Assembly: GCA_013396635.1 (NCBI GenBank)
Contig: WBMW01005746.1
Coordinates: forward strand, 283,258 to 347,257
Direction: 5' to 3'
Source: Penelope pileata
Lineage: Eukaryota; Chordata; Aves; Galliformes; Cracidae
DNA: 64,000 nucleotides
Position 1 is the first letter of the stretch, and each line of letters begins with the position of its first letter. Made by a program: the position numbers and the translations under genes. Positions 48,173 to 61,740 of this stretch are shown here, piece after piece. The notes beneath the pieces were generated by a model. The model was not told the origin of the DNA, made no database searches, and saw only the letters and a list, made by a program, of their open reading frames with translations.

Positions 48173-49320
48173 GCCCATACGAAATTCTCCAGCCTATAGG
48201 ATGGAGACTGGAAAAAAGGGGAAATGGAAAAAAAAATTAGGTCTTTCAAGTTGCACAAAAACTCTTCATTTTTTTTGTCTTTTTTCCTTTAAGGTGCTAC
48301 TATTCTCATAAAGGATGAAATGAGGAATCTAGCTGAGATGAGGAGGGCCGTGATCTGCCCTGCTCACTTCTGTCCAAATGTATTTTCTGAAAGAACTTTT
48401 ATGTATGAGAAGGAAAGGTGGAGACTAATAAAAAGAGCCAACATTGTGAGAACTTTTGTATTTAAATACTTTCAGATTGAAAATTTTATATTCTACGTTT
48501 GGGCTAGTAATAAATGGGATAATCAAGTATTTCTGTAACCCTGCAATGGGTGGGCCTCTGGGAAGGAGGGGGACTAGGACGCCTTGTGCCTCATAATTTG
48601 TGCCGGCAAGATGGAGGATGTTTTCTGTAAGAAGCTCTGTGTCATCCTGATCTCTTGATCTGAATCGATTGATGGTTTGAAAATTGGTGGTTTGCATAAC
48701 CAGAATGCTTGGGGGGAAAAAAAAACATGGAAAAGTGACTGCTTGGAAATTGCTGTAATATTGCACAACCTATGGAAAAGTTCTATTTGTTAGAAAAGCT
48801 CTCTGTGTGTACCTAATGAAGATGGAGCACTGAGTGTTTAGAGGAAAGAGACCTGACTGGAGAACTTGCCTGCTGTGTTTGGGGGTCTAGAGTGTTGCAG
48901 GGAAAAACAATTACAACAGCACTGATGCCACAGAATTGATAAAAATTCAGGATAATGTCTGTGACATTTTTGAAAAGGACAGGTTCCTCCTTAAGGCTCT
49001 GTTCCTGTTTGACAATTCAAAAGTTTGTGGCATTGTGAATATACTGTATGTGGGAGTCACAAACTTAACCTGTACTGCATACTTTTATTTTTTAATTTTA
49101 AAAGAAATCTAACACAGTTTGACTGTTTGCTGTCGTGATTGAACCTTGCTGATGTGGAAGCAGGCCTGGGAGTCCCAGCCTGTACACTCCAGGGCTGTAC
49201 AGCGGGAAACCTCCAGGCCAGCCCTCTGTAGCAAGGAAATGATAGCTCCGGTCTCTCCTCTTCTTGGTGCTTGCTTGTTTGTTTGTGTTGTTGGGTTTTT
49301 TAAATAAACAGATATCAGAC

Positions 49321-49354
49321 TGAGTAAAATGTCAGTTTTGCTCAGTTTTACTCA
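49321..49354. repeat. Short perfect inverted repeat
   Basis: The arms TGAGTAAAA (49321-49329) and TTTTACTCA (49346-49354) are 9-bp perfect complements around a 16-nt loop. A stem-loop would form if it is transcribed. Confidence 0.7.
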
Positions 49355-49615
49355 TGAATCATTTATTGTGGACAGAATGTTGGAATGTCAGGGTATTCTC
49401 CTCAGTTTTGTTTGGGCAGTGGCCACTGCCCCTTTAATTTCCTTGAAGCAGTGTAGTGCTGATTTTCCACTTTGAGCATTAACCAAAAGAAGAAAGGGAT
49501 GTATTTAGGGTAGTATTTACACCCATTTATCAGTTTATTGTTTTACCTTCAGCTGGTGAATTAAGAACAGTGTTTCATTTCTTTTTAAACTAGAATCTGA
49601 TTATCTTCTCTTCAG

Positions 49616-49919
49616 CACAGCCTGAGGACCCTGTGCATCGGATCCCAGTGCTCTCACCTCCTCAGAGGAGGAGGCCGTTGTGACCAGCCCAGCCCGCCCT
49701 TTTGCCACATCATCTGGCTTTCCTCAGCAACATGGCAGAGGAATCTCACTCATACTGTCAGTTTGCCTTTATCAGCAGCATGCTTTGCATTCGTTTTGGC
49801 TGCTTCTCACCATGCCCGTGAGGGCTGTGGTGCGGCCTGTGCTGGCTTCCCTCAGCAACGCAGCCCGCCCCACCCCTCCCAGGCCTCAGTGCCGCCTCAG
49901 CGGCATCCCGCAGGAGAAG
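49616..49919 (+). other. Exon-like GC-rich segment
   Basis: An acceptor with a good pyrimidine tract (ATTATCTTCTCTTCAG, AG at 49614-49615) precedes 304 bp of clearly GC-richer sequence. The segment ends at the strong donor GAGAAG|GTAAGC (GT at 49920-49921). One frame is open from about 49626 through the donor, but its composition looks GC-driven and I recognise no family. It could be an exon of a non-coding RNA or an alternative IRS1 3' exon. Confidence 0.3.
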
Positions 49920-51051
49920 GTAAGCTGAAATTCTGCTCTTTCTGCCAAAAAACAATTTGCCTGGGCTTCTTCCTCGTCTGGCTTCCTCTGTGTGAAGTGA
50001 CCTGGTAATCTGTTGGCTCATCACCAGTCTCTCAGTCATGTGGCCGATCCTGAGGGTTGTCATCCGAGGTGAAAGATAAGGAGAAGGATCTGAACGTGAC
50101 ACGTGTGTGTGAAACATCAAGGCACTTCTGCCTGCTGTGTTATTTTTAAAATGAGAGCTAACAAAGACACAAGTGACTTTGTTCTCACTTCCTCCTATGT
50201 GCTGTGTGATTGCAGATAAACCAGTTCATATCGTTGTCTGACTTTTTTGCGTGCAAAATGAGTGTGATTTTTACTTTCTTCACAAAGATGTTAGAAGGAT
50301 TAAGTAAAGAATAAGCACTCAACTCCTACAGTGTTGGGCAGTGCAGAAATACTTGTAAAGAGAATATGTGAGCTTCATTGTTGCAGAGCAGTAACACTAC
50401 CCAGCCCTTCATCTCTCCAGATCTCAGCCTCCAGTTGAGTGCTTCCTCTGTTCTCTTTAATGTTATCGTGCTCAATCAGATCACTTGGCTGCTGCAAGGT
50501 CTCATTCTCTGTCCTGCGATTTGCCCAGCAGTCCCCTTGTTTCTTTTTAGCTGTTGCACAGTCAAGGTGTTCTCACTACACTGTAAGCTTTTTGGGCTAG
50601 GTTTGTAGTTCTCAAAAACCTTCTTTGTAATCTATTAATGGCAGTCACACTTGACCCTGATTGAGGAGAGCACACCAGCAGGACTTTGTGGAGACATGCT
50701 GTAAGTAATATCACTGCATTCCCAAGAACTGGGAAAAGTGCAGTATTCTTCATTTGAAATTGCCCTTAGTATCAGTGGGTCATGCAGCTACAGCCTCTCT
50801 AGTTTTAATGAGAGTAGATGGGCTTGAAGCAGTAAATTTATTATTATTTTTTTTCTCTGAAATAAGACTGTTTCTCTGCAGTCTAGAATTACTTTGGTGA
50901 AAAAGGCTGTGTTCTCTCTGGTATCTTTAGTTGGAAATGATGGCCTGATGGAATATTGGGAAGTTTTGCCTGGTTGGGTGATTTTGTTCCTGACTATATA
51001 TGTGCCATGATTTTATTAGATATAACACCTCTGAAATAAAAAGTGAGCTTA

Positions 51052-51078
51052 CTTCTTCTTCTTCTTTTTTTTTTTTTT
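51052..51078. repeat. (CTT)n and poly-T tract
   Basis: CTT trinucleotide units running into a T14-T15 homopolymer. Confidence 0.9.
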
Positions 51079-54000
51079 AAACATAATTTCATAACTACAA
51101 TTTAGAACATGAGCACAAGGGTCACAATATTACTCAAAATGTGGCAACTTCCAGTGTGGGTCATAGCAACCTATTAAACTTATTCTGGCTGTACTATGGA
51201 AGTGGCAAGAAACTAGGAGACTGATTGCTAAGTGAGCTTCTTACTTTCTTTTAGGAGCAGTCTCTTTTGCCCGGTGTTTTAGTTAAACACTTCCCTAGCT
51301 GGCAGCGCAGTGAAATTGTTTACTAATGAAACTTCCATCACTGTAAAATAATCACATATCGTTGCTAAGCACTGTGATAACAGTGAGGTGGGTGTGCCAG
51401 TCCATTTTCTAAGCAATGTTATTTAAGCAAAGTATGTGTCAGATATAACAGCAGTATAAACTGATGCCGAATAGATTAGTTTTTTAAGGAGAGCTTTGAT
51501 GAATACCTTTAAAAATTAGCTTGGTATTTTTTGCTCCTTATTACTTTTGTATGTGTGTAGGGATGCAACCACTTCCAGAAGCTTGTCAGTGAAGAATCTA
51601 TGATTGATCACATCACAGTAGACATTCAGATAGGTGCTCTCTAATTTAAAGTTCGTACTTGAACTTACACTGACACTTACTGTGTCACTTTCTAGGTACC
51701 AGCAGCTCTTTTGGCTCAGGGGATCGCCAGAAGTTATTTTCGGAAATTACATGAAGTTCACTCTCAGTCTGAAAATAGTTAAGGCTAATTCTTAAAAAGA
51801 AATGTTGAGCCACAAATGGCATACAATTCACATAGATAACTGTCATTATAGTATAATACTATCCTAAAAAAATAATTAAATAGCAACAATGAGAAGGAAA
51901 CAAGAAAGAAAGCTCAATAATGGAAATAAATTGAGTCCAACATGCTCAAATTCTTTTGTTATCTTTGCCTGTTTTGCTGCTTTCAATATTTCTGCACATT
52001 CTTGTTTTGAAGGAAAATTTACCCAGCAAATGTGTCAGATTTCTTATGTCTATCACTTGCATTCTTAGTTCGTAGGGCTGACAAACCGAATTTAGATCGA
52101 TCGTCTTTGGTTTAACAGCCTTGTTGTTCTCGTGTGATTCCACCGTTAGTATTCCTATCTGGTGCTATTGCTGCACTGCAATACTCAGTTAAATTGTTAC
52201 CTCTCTTAACTAAATTGTCTCTCTGAGTGTAAGACCATCTGCATTTTCATTGATTATGAAGGAAACTATTCCAAGAAATTCCTCCAGAAGCAGGTTTTAC
52301 CTCCTGTGCTTCTGCAGAGAAGAGAGGTCAGGAGGGTTAAAACGTGAGTGCCGATTTTGCTGCAGTAAATACAATGCTTCCATGTGGTCATAACTTTAAA
52401 TTACTTCTACTACTTTATCACTGCCAAATGAATCAGGGTGACATATGGCAGAGAGAGCGGAAATATGCAAACATGATAAGGTATCCTGACTTCTTCAGGC
52501 GGGAAAACAGCACTCATTTTTGAGAGTAAGTGTAATTAAAATAATTCTCTAGATCAGCAGCTTATTTTGAAAATAGTTATACCATACAAAGTAATCTATA
52601 AGGCGTTAGTGTTTGTCTATTTAAATACTGAGGCTTGCAATGAGGCTGTGTAAAAGAGGAGGGAGTTTGATGTCAAGAGGATTCTTTGGAGGCAAGGGGA
52701 GAAATGTGTTTCCCTGACAGTGTTTTGGATGATAGTAGGAACTGTACCTGGGTTTGTGTGGGAGAACGTTGTGCACAGCTCCCATAAACCAATGCCATGG
52801 GGCACAAAGCAAATAAGGACTTCTCAGATTGTAACTATTGAACAGTCAACCCCTTGGTTTAGAGCCACTTTTAGGAGAGGAGAATAGAGGTAATGGTTCC
52901 TCAAACGAGTGGAATTTGACAGAGCTGAAAGTTGGGCTGTAAGTCTCAAGCTTGGACATTTGTTTATGCAGGGAAGCAACAGTTTAAGAACTGTAGTCAA
53001 CAAAGATCAGAAGTCTCCTAACAAAATCCACAGCTGTGATCTTTGCCCACGGAAACTGGGTGACCAGAGTGAGGCTGGACTGCCGAGCTGAAGCCCACTG
53101 GCACCAGAGGAGCAATCCTCTCCTGGCGGGCCCCTCAGCAGCAGGGCACACTGCGTCGCCACGGGCCTCAGCCAGAGGTCAGCGGTGCCATGGGCCTTGC
53201 CGTGGGGCATCGGGCGACTGACGGCTGTGCTGCAAGGCCCAGGCACGCAGCTGTGCGAGTGGCATCATCCCTGGGGTGGGAAGTTAGAGGCCACTGCTCA
53301 GGTGTACGGCGTCAACATCCCTGACTGAAACAAATGAGCATCTGAATGCCTGCCTTGGCCACAGTAGCAGACAGAACATGTCATGACTAAGTGAATTCCT
53401 GCAGCCCACACAGCCAAAGCGGTCCTCTTTTGGTTTTATAATTTATGAATATGTCACTAGGAATAAACATAGGGCTTGTGTGCTCCAGGCAGTGTTTAAG
53501 GCTGTGTATTGCTCGTTTCACTGCATAACAAAATCCCTGCCACAGATGGTGGCGAGGCCAGAGACAAAGCTTATAATGAACTGATGTTAATATTTTTTCT
53601 CCTGCATACAGTTAGATTTTTGTAAACGTTTCTTTGTTCGTGTTTTCCCTTCTGTACAGAATCTTTGTGTCCTCTCCACCTGTGTGGAAAATCTACCGCT
53701 GCTCTTCGAGTGACATGACCTAGATTTTGAAACAAAAACTGAGCCCAGGAGGTTTTTAGCTGTAGCCTTACATTTTCACTGGAACTGAACTTTCCCAAAA
53801 GTATGTTGGCCTTGATAAAGTTCTGGAAGGGGTGAGCTGAGGAGGGAATTCTTGCAACTCAACCCTGGCTTCCAAATCCAGCTAGCATAATTATAATTTT
53901 GCTACTGGCCAGTAGTGCTGCTCTGGATAGCATCAAAGCATTCTTGTAAAACATTTTGAACGGCTCCCAGTGACCGCCCCTGTGGTCAGTATATGGTAAC

Positions 54001-55671
54001 TTCTGAGCACATATTAAACTGTGCCTTGTCCAAAGAGTTACGCAGTTTCTGTGCGCAGACAGCAGCACAGATGCGTGTGAATTACGCATGTACCAAAAAG
54101 ACCACATAATTGTAAAGACTGAATAATTTGGGTAGCTGGGCATCGTGGCATCTATTGCATAACTGTACTTCCAGCACTGTCTGGAGTCAGCAGCAGCTTC
54201 CCAGGCAGGATCTATTGTATCAGCTCATGCATCTGGAATGGACTGTATCAAGGGCTTTAGCAAATCGATGCCTACAGAAGTGTAATTTGACTTTAATCAC
54301 TTTTATTGTTAGAGTGAAAGAGGAAAACATAGATAAAAGCTCTAAGAGTGAAGAAAGGATAAAAATATTTTGTCAGAAGCTAATTAATTTGTTCTTAGAA
54401 TGCACTTTTTTCAGTTCTTTCATGGAACGCATCTTGTTTAAAGCAGCTGTCTGACTGGAAGCAGAAGATGGTGTCCAGAGCAGTGTTGCTTTTCCATGCA
54501 AAGGTTAGTACAAATTATTTGTATTTAATTTCTCCGAGGACCTGAAATAAACTAAAAAACTGAAAAGAAGGCAAAGGTGAATTAGATAGAAGTGTAGTAG
54601 ATACAGAAAGACAAAACAGGAGAGGCGTCAGGAGGTGGCTACAAAGTCCGTGTATGGGAATGTGTGTGTGTAACACCAACAAAAGCACGAACAGCACCTA
54701 CTGCAAGTTAACCAGCAGTCACAAATCATCTTGAAAACTATTTCTATGCCATAATGGCTTTAACATCTGTATCTAGTAGGCATTTATCCATTAGTGAATT
54801 ACAGAGTGAATTATGGTTTTTGCGTAGGATTCCAGTTACGATTTGCAGTCGCAATGTACATGTTGTAGAGGACATTTTTGAAGAGGAGTATCTGTTGGAG
54901 GAAATGCTGAATTGTTTGTGCTTTGAAGTATGTAAAATGTTCACCCAGGACTCAATTTCAGTAACGGGCCTGTTCCTGCGAGGTCAGGGTAGAGTTCAGC
55001 AGTTTATGTTGAAGGAAGTTTGAAGTGGTTTTCCTGAAGGTGATAGCCATCCTGGATCTCTGTCAATGTAGATGAGGTCCATGTATGATTCTTCCTTCTG
55101 TAGCAGGGTGCTTAGTAAATTAGACGATCCTTTGGTATTGTTGTTCGATTAGAGGGCTTGCTCTTCTGGAAAAGACAAATACATAGAAAAGTCCACCTAC
55201 CGACTTAAATAGTATCTGAAGAATTTCTCTGAGATGTTTGTTGGTGTGATGTTTCAGAGATACATGCAATGGAAAAGACTGACACAGACTAGGAAATAAA
55301 TTGAGACTAAATAACTATTGTCATTGGATACTATACCTGTTCAAATTACCTATTTGTAATGAAATAAACAAAGCAATTAAATTTCCTATAAATGCAAATG
55401 TAAGATTATCGTAGTTGTCAATCAGCCTATTCTGATAATGCTGTGGAGCTAAGCTTACATTTTTGAATGCTCCCCTTCTCCTATCAGCTTGCTGCTGCTG
55501 TTAACTCCTAAGCAGTCAGCAGTTGGATTGGAGGAAGGTGAAAAGGAGGTATTTCATTTCTGTGTTTCTCACTGAGGAGAGTTTAAAAGCTGGAGAGGTG
55601 TACCTGAACATTTGTGAGAAAAATGATGTGAATAATACAAATGTTTTAATTTTTCAATTAATCATTGTTTT

Positions 55672-55690
55672 TAATATATATATATATATT
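55672..55690. repeat. (TA)n microsatellite
   Basis: A short uninterrupted TA repeat. Confidence 0.85.
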
Positions 55691-57912
55691 TACAAATTCA
55701 ATAGGAATTACTTTATATTACAAACATTACAAGTATCTTTATTATTTATTTCCAGATGTTAGAATTGGCCTGATTTCCACAAGTGCAAGGCAATGACAGA
55801 TACTGTCTTTTCCATTGAGACGTGAAGTTATGGGGCATTTCTGAGAACCAAGCTGTTCAGTGCTTCTTCTGCACTTCTGAAACTAACTTCTTAAGGTATT
55901 CAAGGTGGGTATGAAAAGTGATTTATGTCATCCTTTGATATTGTGAATTATTTGCAAAAGCCTAGTATTTTCAGGAAAAATACAGCAATTCTTATGACAC
56001 CATTAAAGAGCAACAGACCCAAAAGAAAACAAAACAAAATCACGTTTGAGTGAGCTATCATGCATCATTTTGGGATTTAAATCTTTCTTCTTTGCATTTT
56101 ACTAGTTTGCAGTGCTTTTTCTGTTTTGTTATGGATAAAGGAGATAGTGCTGGTAAAGAAATAGCTCTCTCCTCCTGCTGCTTGGTATGAACTCTTGCCC
56201 TTAAGTCAGTAAACCACGTAACATATATGTGCACACATAAATAACAACTTTTAGAAAGATAGAGATGTGAATGCTGTGAGAACCACCTCAATAACTTCAC
56301 GAACTTCAGTGCTAACTGCTCGGCAGAGTTACGATCCTTCTGTTTGACGGTGAGCGTTGCTGTAGGGTCATATTACTATTCTTTGTGCTGTATATATTTG
56401 CTTGCCTTCTTGCAATAAAAAGAACCCTTGCTTTTGTTGTAGATATTTCTAGGTTGTAACAGATCAGCAACCCAGTGTTGTTTCTTTGGCAGGACGAGGC
56501 ACTCAGTACCTATCCTTTATGGGGTTCTTCAGGTGATTTACTAGCTATGACTTTCCCTTCTTACAACATTTGAAGTTTCATCAAAATAATTTGGAACATA
56601 CTGGGACCAAATAAACGGCATAGCTTGAAATATCTGTTTTCCAAGATAACCACGCTAAAACTTGCCAAGCCAAACATTATTGTTAAAAACATGGCTCCAC
56701 CGTAATGCCTATATCTGAACTTTAGTGGAAGTGGCTTCATGGGAAAAAGTTTGCTCAACAAAATACCCTGTACTTGAGGAAGAGAAAGCATACCTATTTC
56801 AAATAAGTTTAAACTGCAACCAGTACTGTGGCTTGTGGCTGATCTTTATTAGCTGCTATCTTTTCAGATTCTATTTCTTTATTTTTAAATCATTATCTCA
56901 AGAAAATCCCCCTCCTATTTTTCTTTTTCTTTAAACTTATTTCTCCATTGCTGTTTTTGAGGGGTCATAAGGAAAAATAAATTGTATTTCCATAAAAGTC
57001 TCTTCTGTTTTACCTTTGAATTTTGGGACTATGGAGCCCCTCACAGATTATTGAGCTGATTCTTGGCTGTACAGTGCTGGGGGAATTTAGGTTGAAGCAT
57101 CATCACAGCGTTTGAAATTAGGAAAACAGAAAGGTTACATGATGAGATTATTGGAAAGGAAGGGGAAAGAGATGGACTGGATGTTGGGCTTATCAACTTT
57201 GCATCCAGTACTAGAGATAGATTCCCAGATTTAGTACTGTCATCTAAGAACAGCTCATGCCTTTTAAGTGGCTTAAAGGCTGAAGCTCTGAGAGGCAGTT
57301 TCCACACTTTTTGTAATCTACCTGAAGTTTGTTAGTAGAGTTATGTCAGTCACAGATGGGAATGACAGAGCAGGATAGATTCCTCAGCATCCTCACCTCA
57401 CCCAACTCCACAGAGAAAATCCAGCATGAGTTTAGAAACCAGCTTCCAATGTAGTTGAAAATTCCTTTCCCTTCATTTTTGCGAATGAACCAGGTGAGAT
57501 CGGTGAGGATGAGGGCAGGGGGAGAACCTTGTGAACAGTTTGTCGCCCAGTGACTGGGCAGCAGTAGACAGATGCAAAGCATCAGATCAACAGGATAAGG
57601 GGATTAAGTTATCAGTGTAAATTCTTCTTCCTGATAAACTCGGTGGAAACTTTGCTATTGTCTCCTCTGGTTCTTTAGCAAGGAGAGCTATGATTAATCA
57701 GCAGTGTTGTTTTCCCTGCTGTGTGCAGTTTGTTCCAGGAGGTTCTGGGGAGAGAGAGGATGGTGAAGCATTGGACTGCCGTGCTTTCAGCTGGCCTTTC
57801 CTGTCCCTTTCATGTATACATTTCTATCAAGTATCATACAAATAGATGGCATGTCACCTCATGAAAGAATCTAGTATCTTGTTTTGTCCTTGGTTAGAAA
57901 TCTTGATTGTTG

Positions 57913-57942
57913 CTTTTTGTTTTTTTTTTTTTTTCTTTTTTT
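57913..57942. repeat. Poly-T tract
   Basis: T-rich run with single C and G interruptions. No retroposed gene is recognisable on its minus-strand side. Confidence 0.85.
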
Positions 57943-60939
57943 CCCCAAACATCAATGTAGCTAACGTTTTGTTCTTCCTGTAGTTTCCATCAAACTCTGA
58001 TGGCTTTTGACTGTGCTTTCACTAGCTTTATTGTCACTGGTCTGTGTATTACTGTTTCCTAGCTTGTCATTTAATAACTGTAATACTAGGACATATAAGA
58101 ACATGGGAAATGACGTGTCACCCAGTTGTCATGTTTGGAATTGTAGCAGCTCCGTTACACATGATACAGTTGTAAATTAAAATTTTCCATTGATCTGGAG
58201 CTTAGAAGGATACTGTCAGTACAGTATTTGCTTAGTCAGTTTTGCTGCTCTTGATACAAATGTATCTGTGGATGTTTTTTGATTCCTATTTCTTATTTCA
58301 TTTTGTTATTCCTAGTAAAAATCCATGTATTTGGTATGCCCTTGCCTTTATGGGAGATGACATTTGCAATCATTCTTGAGATTGGGTGCAATGTTTCAAT
58401 TGTAAACTGGATGGGAAATAATATATAAAATTCTACATGTTTTTTGTAGTCAAGAAGTTATGAAAGTTGTCTTTTTGTAGTATCAAAGGAGAAAGGAGAA
58501 AATGATGTTTTTTAACAAGTGACTGTATCTGAAAAATAATTCAGGATAGGAAAGTGTTATGAAGTCTGTCCTTATAAGTTATGGGATGAATGTATTTGTC
58601 TCCTTAAAAATTTATCTAAAGTCAAGAGAAAAATTAAAGATGATTTTTTTCTAATAGTGTAATACAGACCTCCCTTTAGTAACTAGAAAGCTTTGTCAAA
58701 AGCACTTGCTTTCCACCAGGGCTAGCACATTGAAGCAAATTTGGGATCTACCCCATTTTTGAGTTACAGCTTGCCTGAGATCACATAATTTCTCTAAAAT
58801 TTTTGAGATCTCCATCTCTTTTCCTGATTTTCTTCAAACTTTACAGGTAAATTCTTCTTTGGTGTAATGCCTCGGTTGTGAAATTTCAGACGTGTTGGTG
58901 TTATTTTGCTGAAGTTGAGACTGTTTGTGTAAAAATCAACTTTTGAAGGGAAGGACTGTTTCAGCCTCAGCTACGGAGAGGCCATTGTCTCTCCAGAAAA
59001 AGTAGTAGATGTTTCAGAAGTGCTTTGAAGTTGTTCCAGCCTCTTCACGGAGCTGTGAAATCTGATAGCTCAGCTTTTAAGCTGTTTGTGAAAGTACAAA
59101 CTGTAGTACTTGTGGAATTCATTCAGTGACTTCCAAACTGGAGCCTGGCCTAGGAGTGGGAAGAAAGCGTTTAAGAAAAAGGGAGAAAAAAAGGCTTCAG
59201 TAGTATGTGGCAGTTAACTGTCAACTTTGGCATCTTTTCAGATTTGCGGCTTCATGCTTTCTAGAGATAAACTGTGACTTTTCCCCAAGGACTGGAGGAT
59301 TTTATTTTCTTTTCCACCGAAACCCTTGGAGTTGTATGACTGCAGGAGCTAAACAAAGTGCAGAACTACCAGCGTTGCGCCTGCCGTGCTCCTAGATGGT
59401 AAATTTATGGGTGCAGAACATTTCTGGGAGCTTGTTCCCATTAGTTTCTCAATATTTTCCGTTTGTAAAACAAATAGGAACACCTGTCTGTGTCACCATG
59501 CTGTGTAGTATTTCCTCTGGATTTGCCTGAAGCCTTATGTCTCATTAACAGGTGTATTGAGGATGTTCTATGGGCTCAGAGCGTTCCTGAGCACCGTCTG
59601 GGACAGGCAAGCTGGTGTGAAAGCAGAGAAGGAGCAACCCTAGGAGTAACCGCATCCTGAAAGCGTCAAACTTTCTTATCCTTTCCATTGTCACTAGAGC
59701 TGAAATGTGAGTGGGCAGCAAGGCTTCTTTCCTGCTGTGCCGCCTGTTGCTTTGGTTTTATTTCAATAGAGATGAAGGAATGCATTCATTTAATGTCTCT
59801 TCATAGCGTTCTGTGGGCTCACCTTGACTATGAAGTATGCTGGAGACATAACATCGGTTTTGCCCCAGCTCAAGTGTTGTGCAAATGCAGAAACCTTTGA
59901 GATAAGGATGGTATTTTTTTGCTTGAACTGCCTGGCTTGTCTGGTCACATAGGCTGCAGCTCGAGTTAACACAGTTTGTCAGCTGCTAACACAGTTATTC
60001 TGTGCAGTAATCCAATCCCTCTGTGCAATGCAAGTGTTATTTTGCAGCGCGGCTGCTCTGAGCTAACAACCCCAAAGAGTGAGAGATGAGCATGGCTTAC
60101 AATGTTGAGGGGGAACAAAATGGAAAATGTGCGTTTCTACTTGCTGAGGACTCATATGACAGATTCATGGACGTGTAGGGAAAAGTCAGAAAGCTTGGGC
60201 TAAAACCAAATTGCAGCTACCAAGGAAAGACAGCAAGGAAATACTTCAGTAAACAAGTAGAAGGAGGAAAGTAGTTTATTACTTAATGAAGAAATGAGCA
60301 AATAGTAGGTGACCTAGGCAAAGGTATTTGATGTCTTTCTCCTTTCAGCCACCAAAGAAAAGATGAATTATGAGCAGATGCTTAATACAGTTAGTATTAA
60401 CAAAAAACAGGCAGGAATGAAAAGGAACAGGTCAGGTGTACTTGACAGATAAAACAGATTATGCAAGTCAGCAGGACTTGATGCCATATCCTGGAATATG
60501 AAGAATTTGCAAACACTAAGCTGTCTGCCATTTTCTTTAAGAAATGTGGAAGATGGTTGAGTCTCCTGATGATGTCAAGAAGGCTTGAAAATGCAGGAGA
60601 ATCTGGGGGGAGGGATGCCACAGAGTACTTACAGAAAGCTAATGCTTACTCAGAATCAAATATTGAGACTGGCAAAAATTATTAGCTGATACTTTGAAAT
60701 CCTTATTTTCCTTACAAACATGATAAATGACTGTCATGATGCCACTGTGTGCAACTGGTCTAGTAGTTTGGGTGGAATCTTTTTCCAAAGACAAGCTTGG
60801 ACACAGTCCCACACGATGTTCTTGGAAGCAAGTTGTGATTTATCTATCATGAAAACATAGCAAGGTGAGCACACAACTGACCGACTAATTCCTGGGATGA
60901 ACTAGTAAACAGAGATTTAGAATTTCTAATCTAAAGACC

Positions 60940-61085
60940 GCCTAGGGAGGTCACAAAGACTTTGTTGCTGGAGTCTTTTAAAAGCTGTGTAGATATATGG
61001 CACTTGATTGCAGCTCTGAGGTGGGATATGGACAAGATGATTTCCTGAGTTTCCTTCCACTTCTCTGTTCTGGCTCTGTGACGTG
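60940..61085 (+). mobile_element. CR1 3' end inside the older CR1 copy
   Basis: 'ctgggatgaactagtaaac' precedes this block, which reads 'gttgctggagtcttttaaaa', 'atatggacaagatgatttcc', 'ccttccacttctctgttctg' and 'gctctgtgacgtga'. That is the terminus of a CR1 3' end, yet LINE-internal sequence resumes after it. It may be a nested insertion or a rearranged copy. Confidence 0.5.
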
Positions 61086-61489
61086 AGGCTGACTGGGGAG
61101 ATATTAACTCAAGCACAAATAACTCAAGTTAACTGCACACTGAAGACGCAACCCTCAGCTTAATAGAGGTCATTTTAAAACCTGGCTGGGAAAACGTGGT
61201 TTCATGCGTGGTAATAATGTCCCATGAGGAAATCCAAAGATGAATGGTAGCTGTGAGAGTGATGTGGACTGATTGGAGAGGCTCCAAAGAGTAAATGATT
61301 GAATAACTAAAAGACAAACTGAGAAGGGGGACTGAAACTATTTGGATTGTTCAAAGAATTAAAGACTGGAGGAGACATTGCAAGAGTTTTCAAATACAGA
61401 ATAGGCTGCTGTAAAGAAGAACAGTATGTTGTTTGCAGAGAGTAAAAAGCTCTGCAGTAGATGGAACGAGAATTAATAGAAGTAAATTG

Positions 61490-61553
61490 GAGCAGAAGAG
61501 AGTCAAAGAAGATATGGAAAAAAAAAAGGTAGAAGAAGGAGGGGGGGGAAAAA
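61490..61553. repeat. Purine tract
   Basis: About 60 bases almost entirely A and G, including A10 and G8 runs, inside the decayed CR1. Possibly prone to slippage or non-B structure. Confidence 0.75.
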
Positions 61554-61740
61554 CCTGTCCAAAGCAGGAGTAGCAATGCACTGATAAGGACAGGTGGGAT
61601 AGGTATGAAGTCCATGATGATCATAAAGAACGGGTTAGAGAAATATCTCTCAAGGATGACATGGAGATACTAGTTCCTACTTTGGGACCTGGGATGGACT
61701 GGATGTCCTTTCCAATGTCCCTATCTAATTTCTTTTTCAA

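Larger units (their letters stand above)
48173..60199. other. Intergenic DNA downstream of IRS1
   Basis: No protein gene, RNA gene or transposon terminus is recognised across about 12 kb. In mammals the region 3' of IRS1 is a long gene desert towards NYAP2, which fits. The stretch is AT-rich with a GC-rich exon-like segment at 49.6-49.9 kb, a GC-rich patch at 53.05-53.3 kb and several simple repeats. Confidence 0.55.
60200..61740 (+). mobile_element. Decayed CR1-type LINE, about 1.5 kb
   Basis: A very old CR1-clade LINE in + orientation. The order of faint blocks follows the element: the region before the reverse transcriptase ('ttaatacagttagtattaac', 'aagtcagcaggacttgatgc', 'atcctggaatatgaagaat', 'cattttctttaagaaatgtg'), then 'gtcccacacgatgttcttgg', then the 3' region ('ggaggagacattgcaagagt', 'ttcaaatacagaataggctg', 'gttagagaaatatctctcaa', 'tgggatggactggatgtcct'). 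Part of the reverse-transcriptase core is missing or unrecognisable. The frame is broken many times and no protein can be made. A separate CR1 3' end lies inside it. Confidence 0.75.
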
